64,000 bases of DNA from Saprospiraceae bacterium (GTDB lineage Bacteria > Bacteroidota > Bacteroidia > Chitinophagales > Saprospiraceae). The position numbers were made by a program, and so were the translations under genes. Position 1 is the stretch's first letter. Every line of letters starts with the position of its first letter. Below, in pieces: positions 54,131 through 62,995 of this stretch. The stretch lies in assembly GCA_020627705.1 (NCBI GenBank), contig JAHDGJ010000010.1, positions 1 through 64,000 on the forward strand, in the 5' to 3' direction. The notes under the pieces are model-generated. The model did no database searches, was not told the DNA's origin, and saw only the letters and a list, made by a program, of their open reading frames with translations.

Positions 54131-54637
54131 ATGAATTTAATATCTTCAACACTAGAGGTACTCAAAAGTAATGTGGAATTCTTAAGCTGCATCGATAATA
54201 AAGAGTATAATACCTCTATAGCTGCACTTTCTAATTCTACCATAGGACAACATTTTAGACATCTCATTGAGCTATACCAATGCCTTTTTGATCAATACTC
54301 TAGTGCACGAATTAATTATGCACTGCGCAAAAGAGATAAGTCCATTGAAACAAATAAAGAAATTGCTATCAGCTGTATAGAAAATTTAATGTCTCGAATA
54401 AATGATTTGGATTTTGAAAAAAAATTAGAGCTCGCATTAGACACCAATGAGGAAGAATTTATTTCTACCAATGTCAAACGAGAGCTTTTGTACAACTTAG
54501 AACATGCGATCCATCACAACGCAATGATTAAAATTGGTATCCATGTGCTAAACAAAAACTTTGAATGCAGTGCTGCTTTTGGTGTGGCACCCAGTACAAT
54601 TGAATATCAACGAAAGTCATCCAAAAGACTTCAATGA
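54131..54637 (+). CDS. DinB-like four-helix protein
   Basis: 168 residues, mostly helical. IGQHFRHLIELYQCLF and LEHAIHHNAMIKIGIHVL supply histidines at positions resembling the DinB/YfiT metal site. Family members are putative metal-dependent thiol or bacillithiol-type transferases, many uncharacterised. The stop overlaps the ATG of the following ATP-grasp gene (ATGA), suggesting linked function. Confidence 0.82.
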   Translation: MNLISSTLEVLKSNVEFLSCIDNKEYNTSIAALSNSTIGQHFRHLIELYQCLFDQYSSARINYALRKRDKSIETNKEIAISCIENLMSRINDLDFEKKLELALDTNEEEFISTNVKRELLYNLEHAIHHNAMIKIGIHVLNKNFECSAAFGVAPSTIEYQRKSSKRLQ

Positions 54638-55695
54638 AAACGCTGCTCAGAAAATTAAGCAATACGGTCACAAAGTATACGCGTTGGGAGTATCTTCCAA
54701 TGTCGATTTCCAATATTCCCGTATTCTTTTTTTGGATTTACTTTGGCATTAGATCTAGATCACTTTTCTTCTTTACTCGCGTAAATCCTGCCATAAAAAC
54801 AGGAGGCATGGCTGGGGAATCAAAATCTTCCATCCTTTCTGCCTTTCCTGAACAATACCTGCCGAAGAGTATATTGATTTCTAAAAATGAACTTTCATCC
54901 CAAAATATTATCGATCGAATTGCCCAAGCCAAAATTTCATTTCCTTTTATACTGAAGCCAGACATGGGCAATAGAGGATTTAAAGTGTCGCTTATAAAAA
55001 GCGAAAAAGATTTGGCGTCTTATTTAAAAGGAATTCGAGCCGATCTTATACTTCAAGAATACATTGATTACGAAACAGAACTTGGTGTATTTTATTACCG
55101 TTATCCATCCCAAACCAAAGGAAAAATTAGTAGCCTCTGTCTTAAAGAATTGCTCAAAGTAACGGGAGATGGTGTTTCGACAGTAGAAGAACTCATGATG
55201 ACCAAACGCCGATCGAAATTACAAATCGATCGAATTCAAAATGATAATCCAGAAATTTTAAAGATTATTGTTTCAAAAGGTGAAGAGCTGTTAATAGAAC
55301 CCATAGGAAATCATAATAGGGGTACCAAATTCATTAACGGCAATCATTTTATAGATGATCAACTTTGTCGTCATTTTGATCAAATTTCCACATCTCTCGA
55401 AGGTATTTATTATGGTCGTTATGATATTAAGTGTCACTCGATAGAACAGCTTAAAAAGGATGGAGCTTTTAAAATTTTAGAATTTAATGGCGCCAATGCC
55501 GAAGCCACACATGTGTATGATCCCTCGCTTAATTTTTTCCAACGTTATAAGGACATCTACAAGCATTGGAAAGTAATGTTTGAGATAAGTGCATTACAAA
55601 AAACAACAGGAGTGAAATCTATTTCGTGGGCTGAGGCTATGAAAATTGCAAAAGATTACAATCGGCACAAAAAGACTGCTGGGCTCGAAACCTGA
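54634..55695 (+). CDS. ATP-grasp domain protein
   Basis: 353 residues. The ATP-grasp fold is visible from about 75 onward: FPFILKPDMGNRGFKV (nucleotide-binding strand and Lys), LILQEYIDYETELGVFYYR, GRYDIKC, and ILEFNGANAEATHVY, which supplies the Mg-binding Glu/Asn. It resembles D-Ala-D-Ala-ligase-like or tubulin-tyrosine-ligase-like carboxylate-amine ligases. The substrate is unknown. It is translated with the DinB-like protein and convergent with trhO five bases away. Confidence 0.82.
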   Translation: MKTLLRKLSNTVTKYTRWEYLPMSISNIPVFFFWIYFGIRSRSLFFFTRVNPAIKTGGMAGESKSSILSAFPEQYLPKSILISKNELSSQNIIDRIAQAKISFPFILKPDMGNRGFKVSLIKSEKDLASYLKGIRADLILQEYIDYETELGVFYYRYPSQTKGKISSLCLKELLKVTGDGVSTVEELMMTKRRSKLQIDRIQNDNPEILKIIVSKGEELLIEPIGNHNRGTKFINGNHFIDDQLCRHFDQISTSLEGIYYGRYDIKCHSIEQLKKDGAFKILEFNGANAEATHVYDPSLNFFQRYKDIYKHWKVMFEISALQKTTGVKSISWAEAMKIAKDYNRHKKTAGLET

Positions 55696-55700
55696 ACAAG

Positions 55701-56735
55701 CTATAACTCTTGGTCCTTCCTCTTGGCCTTATATCTTCCCTTACCAAACTTTGAACCATTAAACTCGGTAGTGATCTTTAGTCGATCTTGTTGCTCTTTA
55801 GGAAGTTGAACAAATTCAGCACACGTAGTAGAACAGGTTGCCAAATATTTAGTTTTGCAGGACTTGCATTGTATAAACAAGATGTGGCAGGCATCATTGG
55901 CACAATTAGTATGATCATCACACGGATCTCCACACTGATGACAATAGGAAACAATTTCATTTGTAATTCTTTCTCCTAGTCGATCATCAAATACAAAATT
56001 TTTGCCCTTGAATTTATTTTCTAACCCGAGTTTTTCGGCCTGACGAGCATACTCAATAATCCCACCTTCCAGTTGATGTACATTTTGATATCCTTTGTGC
56101 TTTAGGTAAGCACTGGCTTTTTCACATCGAATTCCACCAGTACAATACATTACTATGTTTTTGTTTTTATGTTCTTCAAGCAAATCAGAAACAATAGGCA
56201 AAGATTCTCTAAAGGTTTCAACATCAGGTCTAATGGCATTTTCGAAATAACCAACTTCACTTTCGTAGTGATTTCTCATATCCACTATGACGGTGTCCTC
56301 TTGATTTGCCAATTCGTTAAATTGCTGGGCATTTAAATGGACGCCTTTGTCCGTCACATCAAAACTATCATCATCCAAACCGTCTGCGACTATTTTGTCA
56401 CGTACTTTAATTTTGAGAATGTAAAATGATTTGCCATCATCCTCTATAGCCACATTCAATCGAATGCCTTTCAAAAAAGAAATGGAATCAAAATAGGATT
56501 CAAACTTATGTAGGTTTTCTGATGGCAAAGATATTTGTCCATTGATCCCCTCTTTCGCAACATAAATTCTACCTAAAACTTCTAAGGCATTTAGTGATGC
56601 ATAGAATTTATTTCTGAATTCTTGCGGGTCTTCAATTTTTGCGTATTGATAAAAAGAGAGCGTGGTTCGCTGTCTTTTATCTGCAAGGATCTTAGCTTTT
56701 TGTTCTTCTTTGTTATACTTATTATATAGCTTCAT
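55701..56735 (-). CDS. trhO: tRNA uridine(34) hydroxylase TrhO (rhodanese family)
   Basis: 344 residues. The N-terminal acylphosphatase-like domain (about 20-115) precedes a rhodanese domain (about 135-235) with the catalytic Cys in MYCTGGIRCEKASAYL. A C-terminal Cys-rich region follows (YCHQCGDPCDDH, CANDACHILF, CKSCKTKYLATC). This architecture is that of TrhO/YceA, which hydroxylates U34 of certain tRNAs using prephenate-derived chemistry or oxygen. It is monocistronic. Confidence 0.93.
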   Translation of the reverse strand: MKLYNKYNKEEQKAKILADKRQRTTLSFYQYAKIEDPQEFRNKFYASLNALEVLGRIYVAKEGINGQISLPSENLHKFESYFDSISFLKGIRLNVAIEDDGKSFYILKIKVRDKIVADGLDDDSFDVTDKGVHLNAQQFNELANQEDTVIVDMRNHYESEVGYFENAIRPDVETFRESLPIVSDLLEEHKNKNIVMYCTGGIRCEKASAYLKHKGYQNVHQLEGGIIEYARQAEKLGLENKFKGKNFVFDDRLGERITNEIVSYCHQCGDPCDDHTNCANDACHILFIQCKSCKTKYLATCSTTCAEFVQLPKEQQDRLKITTEFNGSKFGKGRYKAKRKDQEL

Positions 56736-56774
56736 CGCAAGTGCAATTTACGAGTGAAGAAAAAAGAGTTCTTC

Positions 56775-57074
56775 TTATTTCTTTTTAATAGCGCGAGAGA
56801 TAAGCAATATTACTATTGCCCCAACGGTTGCCGAAACCAACATTCCTACAAAATCTTGAGGTAACTCTACCCCAAACGTATCCGAGATCATTGTTACGAT
56901 TCCTTTCCCTGGCGTAATTTTTAAAAACTTAAAAATATATCCACCTACGATTGCCCCTGCAATTCCCAGTAGAGAATTTATAAGCAAACCAAAATTATCT
57001 CCTTTGACAATTCGAGCAGCCAGAGATCCAGCGATCATTCCAACAACAACCATTACTATCAATTCCACATTCAT
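56775..57074 (-). CDS. GlsB/YeaQ/YmgE family membrane protein
   Basis: 99 residues with three hydrophobic helices. The family pattern is ELIVMVVVGMIAGSLAARIVKG, then LINSLLGIAGAIVGGYIF, and a C-terminal VGMLVSATVGAIVILLISRAIKKK. The stretch of about 25 residues between helices 2 and 3 is longer than in E. coli members. These small inner-membrane proteins are often stress-inducible; function is unclear. Confidence 0.88.
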   Translation of the reverse strand: MNVELIVMVVVGMIAGSLAARIVKGDNFGLLINSLLGIAGAIVGGYIFKFLKITPGKGIVTMISDTFGVELPQDFVGMLVSATVGAIVILLISRAIKKK

Positions 57075-57167
57075 ATCTTACAATTAGAACGCAAAGATAT
57101 AAATACTTGATTTTTACCGCTATAGGGAGCTCTTTTAGAAGTAAGAACATTATGATTGCTCAATTCT

Positions 57168-57175
57168 TATATTTG
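57168..57175 (+). promoter_or_regulatory. Putative -7 element before the DksA-like gene
   Basis: TATATTTG is an exact TAnnTTTG match, 20 bp before the ATG at 57196. No convincing -33 TTTG was found at the expected distance. Confidence 0.6.
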
Positions 57176-57195
57176 CAGCGTTTACAAATTATATC

Positions 57196-57561
57196 ATGGC
57201 TAAGAAGAAAGAAAAGACACGATATACGGCTTCGGAATTGAAGGGATTTGAGAAGATAATAAATGAAAAACTGAAAGAGTCGGAATCTCAATTAGAATTT
57301 TATTTATCCTCCTTGGCGGAAAGTGCTGATGGAAGTAAAATCAAAGGTCTTGATGATGGAACCGGCACCGCTGAAAGAGAACGTATGGTAACTCTTGCTG
57401 CCAGGACTAGAAAGTATATGCAACACTTAGAAAATGCCAAATTGCGTATCAAAAACGGTGTTTATGGCGTTTGTAGAGAAACAGGAAAGCTTATTTCCAA
57501 AGAAAGATTAAAAGCAGTGCCGCATGCTACACTAAGCATCGACGCAAAAAAAGAGAAGTAA
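57196..57561 (+). CDS. TraR/DksA-family protein lacking the zinc cysteines
   Basis: 121 residues. The N-terminal coiled coil (LKGFEKIINEKLKESESQLEFYLSSL) and DDGTGTAERERMVTLAARTRKYMQHLENA match DksA-type proteins. The C-terminal globular part NGVYGVCRETGKLISKERL keeps only one cysteine, so the four-Cys zinc finger is absent, as in several Bacteroidota members. DksA-like proteins bind the RNA polymerase secondary channel. It precedes lspA by 25 bp, a common pairing. Confidence 0.86.
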   Translation: MAKKKEKTRYTASELKGFEKIINEKLKESESQLEFYLSSLAESADGSKIKGLDDGTGTAERERMVTLAARTRKYMQHLENAKLRIKNGVYGVCRETGKLISKERLKAVPHATLSIDAKKEK

Positions 57562-57586
57562 ATACCTAAAATTTAAAGCCAATCTA

Positions 57587-58252
57587 TTGAAACGATCCAC
57601 AGCAGCTGTTCTAGTTATACTCCTAATATTAGTATTGGATCAAACGCTTAAGTTTTATGTCAAACTTAACATCCCATACCTGGATGGCTTTGATATATTG
57701 GGGTGGAGTAAAGCCAGAATACATTTTATCGAAAACGACGGTATGGCATTCGGATTAAGTTTTGGAGGCGAATACGGCAAGCTTTTCTTGAGCTTGTTTA
57801 GAATAGTAATGATAGGCTTCCTCATATTCTTATTGCGAGGATTGATTAAAACTGGAGAATCCATGGGTTTGATTCTTAGTTTTAGTTTTATTGTTGCTGG
57901 AGCAATAGGAAATATGATCGACAGTGCTTTTTATGGGATGATTTTCTCTAAAAGCAATGTGCATCATAGAGAAATAGCTACCCTATTTCCGCCGGAAGGA
58001 GGGTATTCGTCCTTCTTACATGGAAACGTCGTTGACATGTTTTATTTTCCTTTAGTAAATACAACTTGGCCCGAATGGGTACCGTATTTCGGTGGAAAAT
58101 CTTTCCAGTTCTTTAAACCTGTATTTAATATTGCCGATTCTGCCATAACTTGCGGAGTTGCGAGTATTCTTTTATTTCACCGTAATTTCTTCAAATCCGA
58201 ATCAGATTCAAAAAATCAGTTACAGCAAGAAGTAAATTCTGAAGAGGAATAG
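57587..58252 (+). CDS. lspA: Lipoprotein signal peptidase II
   Basis: 221 residues from a TTG start at 57587. Four membrane segments. The catalytic aspartates lie in AIGNMIDSAFYGMIF and VFNIADSAITCG. Between them is an extended loop (about 115-165, with HHREIATLFPPEGGY) characteristic of Bacteroidota LspA. It removes the signal peptide of prolipoproteins in the inner membrane. It is probably co-transcribed with the DksA-like gene. Confidence 0.93.
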   Translation: MKRSTAAVLVILLILVLDQTLKFYVKLNIPYLDGFDILGWSKARIHFIENDGMAFGLSFGGEYGKLFLSLFRIVMIGFLIFLLRGLIKTGESMGLILSFSFIVAGAIGNMIDSAFYGMIFSKSNVHHREIATLFPPEGGYSSFLHGNVVDMFYFPLVNTTWPEWVPYFGGKSFQFFKPVFNIADSAITCGVASILLFHRNFFKSESDSKNQLQQEVNSEEE

Positions 58253-58274
58253 TTGCTAAATTCAGCCTACCTAA

Positions 58275-58580
58275 TCACTTACCCAAAAAATTATTCACTG
58301 CACGCTCTGCTCGTTCCAAAATAGGATAGTTGATGTCGTAAATCATAAACTTTCCTTCTTTGGTAGCATTTACTACCCCAGCCATCTTCAATATCTTGAG
58401 GTGCTGGGAGGTTATAGACTGTTCGATTCTTAGCGTATTGTAAATTTTATTCACCTGAATTTTTTCATTCGAATCAATAAATTCCAATATTCTAAGTCTT
58501 AAGGGATGGGCCAATGCTCTCATAAGTTCGCAAGAGAAATTTAATTTCTCATTGTCGAAGATTACCTTAGTCTTCTTCAT
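58275..58580 (-). CDS. ArsR-family HTH regulator
   Basis: 101 residues. A winged-helix core runs from LMRALAHPLRLRILEFIDSN, through the recognition helix QSITSQHLKILKMAGVV, to the wing KEGKFMIYDIN. No metal-binding CxC motif of classical ArsR proteins is seen; one Cys lies in NFSCELMRAL. A nested palindrome at 58628-58688 upstream is probably its own operator. It is a paralogue of the next ArsR-type gene. Confidence 0.88.
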   Translation of the reverse strand: MKKTKVIFDNEKLNFSCELMRALAHPLRLRILEFIDSNEKIQVNKIYNTLRIEQSITSQHLKILKMAGVVNATKEGKFMIYDINYPILERAERAVNNFLGK

Positions 58581-58627
58581 TTGTAGTTGTCTTATTATTG
58601 TGACCGCAAGACAAATATCAAAAGAAA

Positions 58628-58688
58628 AATCCTTTTAACAAAGAAATATTACGAAAAATCGTAATATATCTTTTTTGTTAAAAGGATT
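58628..58688 (-). promoter_or_regulatory. Nested palindrome, probable ArsR-type operator
   Basis: Outer arms AATCCTTTTAACAAA (58628-58642) and its exact complement (58674-58688) enclose an inner palindrome ATATTACGA-N4-TCGTAATAT (58646-58667). The inner element resembles ArsR-family operators. The whole lies 48 bp upstream of the start at 58580. Confidence 0.7.
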
Positions 58689-58780
58689 CTGGACAAAGTC
58701 CGGTTGTATTTTTTAACTGTTGGTCTAAATAAGCTCGAGTAAAAAGCTGTTATTCAGTGAGTTACAGTTTTATTTTGGTT

Positions 58781-59122
58781 TTAAGCAACTAGCTCCTCCA
58801 CGAGTTTAGATATTTGCTCTAATCTTGATTGGTCTAAGGAATAATAAATGAATTTTCCTTGTCTTTCCGTAACAACTACCCCTGCCCTACGTAAAATGGC
58901 GAGGTGTTGTGAAGCTACAGACTGCTCCAGTCTCAATTTGATGTAAATATCCGTTACTGTCATGGTGTCACTATCTTCGAGCAAATCGATAATTCGCTGT
59001 CTCAATTTATGATTGACAGCTCGTAGTACAAGGACAGCTTTTCTAAGATCAGCATAATCCAATTGTACTTCTTTACCTCCTTTCTTTAGAGTAACAGTTT
59101 CGTTCTTTTTATTTCTCATCAT
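58781..59122 (-). CDS. ArsR-family HTH regulator
   Basis: 113 residues (Met2 is an equally good start). The core LRAVNHKLRQRIIDLLEDSD, recognition helix QSVASQHLAILRRAGVV and wing RQGKFIYYSLD align with the paralogue 200 bp downstream. No metal ligands are obvious. The N-terminal extension is rich in Lys (KKNETVTLKKGGKE). It is transcribed in the same direction as the paralogue but has a separate upstream region. Confidence 0.88.
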   Translation of the reverse strand: MMRNKKNETVTLKKGGKEVQLDYADLRKAVLVLRAVNHKLRQRIIDLLEDSDTMTVTDIYIKLRLEQSVASQHLAILRRAGVVVTERQGKFIYYSLDQSRLEQISKLVEELVA

Positions 59123-59246
59123 CGGTTGGTAATAAAATTTGTTAGATAGTTCACGGTTTACTCTCTCTAGTTGACAAATCCTATGCCAAACGCGTAGATT
59201 CCGCAGTAATCTATAGATATAAAATAAATTTAATGCCTAAAAGGTT

Positions 59247-59933
59247 CTAAATCAGCGATTTATTTGACTTAGTAATGTTGGGAGGCTTAAAATAGTTTGG
59301 AGTAAAATAATTGACATCTTCAAAAGCCTTTTGTTTTAAAGCCTCTACAGCCATTTTTTGAAAATATGTTGAGGAGATTTTGGCCGTAGAAACAGTCATA
59401 TTTTCGAAAGAAAGAAGATTTTGAGCTTTATCTGCCCCACTGCCGCATAAATGCCACTTGGCGTTGGTTTGTCGAAATCTTTCGAAAGACTCGGCATGTA
59501 ACACCTTGGGCTTTCCTGGGTACAATACATGATGATTGGGATCATAAACGGCCACATAAACTTCATCACGTCTGGCATCAATCATTGAAAAGATATAATT
59601 GTTACACCCCTTTTCTATGGCATGTGGTGCGTAACTGAGGCCTTTTAACGTGTCCAAACCGATAAAAGGAAGGTTACTGGCAAAACAAATGGCTTTAGCC
59701 GTAGAACTCCCTACACGAAGTCCAGTGTATGATCCAGGTCCCGCACTTACTGCTACAGCACTTAAATCCGATGTTTTAAGCCCATTTGCCTTTAAACTCT
59801 TTTGGATGAGAGGCACCAATTCTCTGCTGTGCACAAAACCTTGTTCTATTTCTTCAAGATGTAACACTTCGTGTTCGTCGACGACACAGACCGAACAAAC
59901 TTCAGTAGAGCTTTCAATTATCAGTATTTTCAA
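59247..59933 (-). CDS. tsaB: tRNA threonylcarbamoyladenosine biosynthesis protein TsaB
   Basis: 228 residues. The N-terminal ASKHA domain opens MKILIIESSTEVCSVCVVD and carries the signature VSAGPGSYTGLRVGSSTAKAICFA; FSMIDARRDEVYVAVYD follows. TsaB is the inactive partner that stabilises TsaD in t6A37 formation on ANN-decoding tRNAs. It lies 3 bp after the processing-protease gene, so the two form an operon. Confidence 0.95.
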   Translation of the reverse strand: MKILIIESSTEVCSVCVVDEHEVLHLEEIEQGFVHSRELVPLIQKSLKANGLKTSDLSAVAVSAGPGSYTGLRVGSSTAKAICFASNLPFIGLDTLKGLSYAPHAIEKGCNNYIFSMIDARRDEVYVAVYDPNHHVLYPGKPKVLHAESFERFRQTNAKWHLCGSGADKAQNLLSFENMTVSTAKISSTYFQKMAVEALKQKAFEDVNYFTPNYFKPPNITKSNKSLI

Positions 59934-59936
59934 GGC

Positions 59937-61562
59937 TTACTTCTTTAAAATCTTATTATACCTATCTGTGTCCTTCAAAAGACTTATGGCTTCAATAATT
60001 TCTGAATCATTGTCGAGCTTTTGCTTGACTTTGCCCGTTTGATAGTAGTAACGTGTTGCAATTTCGCTTTCGATTTGATCGATGATTAACTCTTTATTTG
60101 TTGTGATATCAGATTTAAACTGCATTTCTAACTTTGATTTTAATGCCGTGATATCACTTAAAATAGTCAGTTCTTCCTCACTTGCCACTGCTTCAGCTTC
60201 ACCGATGAGCTCTTGTATTTTAGAATCGGCAACAAAATTGTTTTTATCTAAAAAGGACTTAAAACCTTCAAAATCCTTGAATTCAAACTCTCCTATCGCC
60301 TCAATACTATCTTTATTAACAACCCATTGGTTGACATATTTAAAGATCATATGATCATCTTGCAAAGCTTTGACCACTATGGGCATTTTTTGCTCTTCTA
60401 ATTTTACATCGGGTGTTACCCCACCGCCATCCAGTACAGGCCTTTTATTCTTCGTATAAAACGTACTTCTTTCGCTATCAGGAATATCCACAGGGCTTCC
60501 ATCCTCATATTCCATGCCTTGTATACATCGACCACTTGGAATATAATACTTCGATGTGGTGACCTTAATCCTGTTGTTATAGCCAACATCACGCGTGTTC
60601 TGGACCAATCCTTTACCAAAACTTCTTTGCCCCATAATGACGCCTCGATCCAAATCCTGAATTACACCAGAAACAATTTCGGACGCTGACGCTGATCTAT
60701 TATTAATCATAACTACCAGCGGGATCTCCAAATCAAGAGGTGAACCTGTTGTTTTGAAATGCTGATCTCGTTCTTTCACCTTACATTTCGTACTCACAAC
60801 CTCTACTCCTTGGGGTACAAAAAGATTACAAATCCGTACAGCTTCACCCAAAAGGCCTCCACCGTTGTATCTCAAATCAAGCACTAGTCCTTTTACCTCG
60901 TTTTCACGTTTTAATTCTTTGATGGCTCGAGCAATATTTTGGGATGCCTTTTGTGTAAAAGTGGTAAGCGAAACATATCCAATCTCATCGTCGATCATTC
61001 CATAATATGGGACATTCTTTATGTTTATGGAGCCTCGCGTGAGCACTTTTGAGCTCACCACACCATCCCGATCTACTTTAAAGGTTACGTCTGTCCCTGG
61101 TATACCTCTTACGATAGTGTTTAAATCTTTTATCGTTTTTCCTTTGGTAGGCTGGCCATCTACTTCCAAAACAACATCACCTGCCTTGAGTCCAGCTTCA
61201 TCTGCTGGTGAGCCTTCCATAGGTTCTACAATCGTTATTTTATCATCTATCAATTTGGTAACTGCTCCAATCCCATCATACTTTCCCTCTGTATTGATCC
61301 GATAACTTGCGACTTGAGATTCCGAAATAAAGTTGGTGTATGGGTCCAGCGAACCTACCATTGCATCAATACCCGTACGCATTAACTGGTTCGGGTCAAT
61401 ATCGTCCACATAATTTGCATTGAGCTCTTTGTATACATTGACAAAGATTTCGATATTTTTCGCGATTTCGTATAATCTGTCGTTGTTGTATCCAATGGCA
61501 GACATTCCTACTACTAGGGCTAAAAGAACCGTAACAAGTCTTGATTTTCTATTAAACTTCAT
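59937..61562 (-). CDS. C-terminal processing peptidase, S41 family
   Basis: 541 residues. A signal anchor (LVTVLLALVVGMSAIGY) is followed by a PDZ domain (about 95-175: IVEPMEGSPADEAGLKAGDVV). The S41 catalytic core has Ser near 290 in NRSASASEIVSGVIQD and Lys near 315 in GQRSFGKGLVQ. The C-terminal 130 residues are helical. These periplasmic proteases cleave C-terminal tails of exported substrates. It is upstream of tsaB. Confidence 0.94.
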   Translation of the reverse strand: MKFNRKSRLVTVLLALVVGMSAIGYNNDRLYEIAKNIEIFVNVYKELNANYVDDIDPNQLMRTGIDAMVGSLDPYTNFISESQVASYRINTEGKYDGIGAVTKLIDDKITIVEPMEGSPADEAGLKAGDVVLEVDGQPTKGKTIKDLNTIVRGIPGTDVTFKVDRDGVVSSKVLTRGSINIKNVPYYGMIDDEIGYVSLTTFTQKASQNIARAIKELKRENEVKGLVLDLRYNGGGLLGEAVRICNLFVPQGVEVVSTKCKVKERDQHFKTTGSPLDLEIPLVVMINNRSASASEIVSGVIQDLDRGVIMGQRSFGKGLVQNTRDVGYNNRIKVTTSKYYIPSGRCIQGMEYEDGSPVDIPDSERSTFYTKNKRPVLDGGGVTPDVKLEEQKMPIVVKALQDDHMIFKYVNQWVVNKDSIEAIGEFEFKDFEGFKSFLDKNNFVADSKIQELIGEAEAVASEEELTILSDITALKSKLEMQFKSDITTNKELIIDQIESEIATRYYYQTGKVKQKLDNDSEIIEAISLLKDTDRYNKILKK

Positions 61563-61634
61563 ATTATACTAACGCTTTAAACTTCTGCTAAGTTATGGGA
61601 TATTACATCCAAAAATTCAACGAAACATAAAGTT

Positions 61635-62231
61635 CTAGAATTTAGGCAAAAATCTTAGATCTGAATCCATGTACACCCTATCTCCCTTACGTTCTTTGAC
61701 TATATTCCAAAGTGCTCTAGCGTCTTTTCTTGACCTATCTGGATTAGCCTCAAAAAAATCTCGGAAATACTGATTGTATTCAAATTGAGGTGCAATCGAT
61801 GTTTTTGCCCCCTTTTTAGCCAATTTTATTTCTCTCCAAGCTGTAATTGCATCTCCTAAGTTTTTCCCTGTATTGAATTTCATCCAATTCATAAATAACA
61901 CAGAAAATTTGAACGATGGCCCAATTTTCTTTTCAAAAAACCTTCGTACGTTTTGACTATTCTGGTAATTGTCCGTGATAATAGTTTGGGTAGAAAGAAC
62001 TTCCTTGCTCCAATCAAATGTAGATTTTGTTGCTTTTATTCTTTTACTTTTTAGGATCAATCCGGTTTCAAGAAAGTGTGCAATGCGCAGGGTAAGTGCT
62101 GCCTTTGATCCTGATGTAGGAAGCTTCTGCTCCTTACAAAAAGCATGTAACTCTTCTTTTAACCAATAATATTCTACAAAATCTTTTGACTTTAATGATA
62201 GAGTCAAGGAAGGTCTCTTTTCAAAACTCAT
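61635..62231 (-). CDS. SAP-like/DUF6434 domain protein
   Basis: 198 residues. The N-terminal part (LKEELHAFCKEQKLPTSGSKAALTLRIAHFLETG) has a SAP-like helix-extended-loop-helix pattern. The middle STFDWSKEVLSTQTIITDNYQNSQNVRRFFEKKIG matches DUF6434 in memory. The C-terminal region ends RKDARALWNIVKERKGD. A nucleic-acid-binding role is suggested by the SAP-like part only. It overlaps the upstream hydrolase gene by 4 bases. Confidence 0.8.
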   Translation of the reverse strand: MSFEKRPSLTLSLKSKDFVEYYWLKEELHAFCKEQKLPTSGSKAALTLRIAHFLETGLILKSKRIKATKSTFDWSKEVLSTQTIITDNYQNSQNVRRFFEKKIGPSFKFSVLFMNWMKFNTGKNLGDAITAWREIKLAKKGAKTSIAPQFEYNQYFRDFFEANPDRSRKDARALWNIVKERKGDRVYMDSDLRFLPKF

Positions 62232-62995
62232 CCTTCAAAAAATAATTGTACTTGTTTTAAAAGTTCTTCAGGTTTTTCGGCATGAACCCAATGTCCAGCT
62301 TCCAAACCCAGAAATGAAGCAAGAGGAAACACTTCTAAAATTTTAGACTCATCCTCTGATAAGATGTAATCAGATTTTAGACCATTAATAAATAATGTAT
62401 CTACTTCTACCCTCTCTCTTTGCGAAAGATCGTGGGCCATCAAATCAGCATAACTCTCTTTCAACAAGGACAAATTTATTTTCCAAGTATACCCTCCTTC
62501 AGGATTGCGCGTCAGATTTTTCATCAAAAACTGTCGGACGGAAAATGAATTAATTTCTTGAGACAAATGCTCCTCTACCATTCTTCTTGAAGTTACCTCA
62601 TCTATGGGGACATTGGAAAGAGCGTCAATGATATACTCATGTCCACCTTCATAGGCCTTAATGCCCATATCTACCACTACCATTTTCACTACTTTGTCAG
62701 GATGAGATAGTGCAAATTCCATAACCGCTTTCCCACCCATCGAATGGCCGATCAAGTGCACTTTTTCTAAGTTATGTTCTACAAGAAAATCGAAAATATC
62801 CTGTGCAAGAATGGGATACGAAAATTCATCAGTATGTGGAGATCGTCCATGATCCCTTTGGTCGATAAGGTACACCTTATGTGTTTCGGCAAGCTTTTTT
62901 CCAAAGCTGTTCCAATTGTCCAGCATTCCAAAAATCCCATGAAAAATAAGCACAGGGGATCCTTCTCCATATGTTTTATAATTAAGCCTAATCAA
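62228..62995 (-). CDS. Alpha/beta hydrolase (YbfF-like esterase)
   Basis: 255 residues. The oxyanion loop FHGIFGMLDNW, nucleophile elbow LIGHSMGGKAVMEFA and C-terminal catalytic His in EAGHWVHAEKPEELL give a full triad with a likely Asp near LKSDYIL. The IDQRDHGRSPH motif is typical of the YbfF/BioH-like subgroup. The substrate is probably a small ester or thioester. It is coupled by 4-base overlaps to glyS upstream and the DUF6434 gene downstream. Confidence 0.9.
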   Translation of the reverse strand: MIRLNYKTYGEGSPVLIFHGIFGMLDNWNSFGKKLAETHKVYLIDQRDHGRSPHTDEFSYPILAQDIFDFLVEHNLEKVHLIGHSMGGKAVMEFALSHPDKVVKMVVVDMGIKAYEGGHEYIIDALSNVPIDEVTSRRMVEEHLSQEINSFSVRQFLMKNLTRNPEGGYTWKINLSLLKESYADLMAHDLSQRERVEVDTLFINGLKSDYILSEDESKILEVFPLASFLGLEAGHWVHAEKPEELLKQVQLFFEG

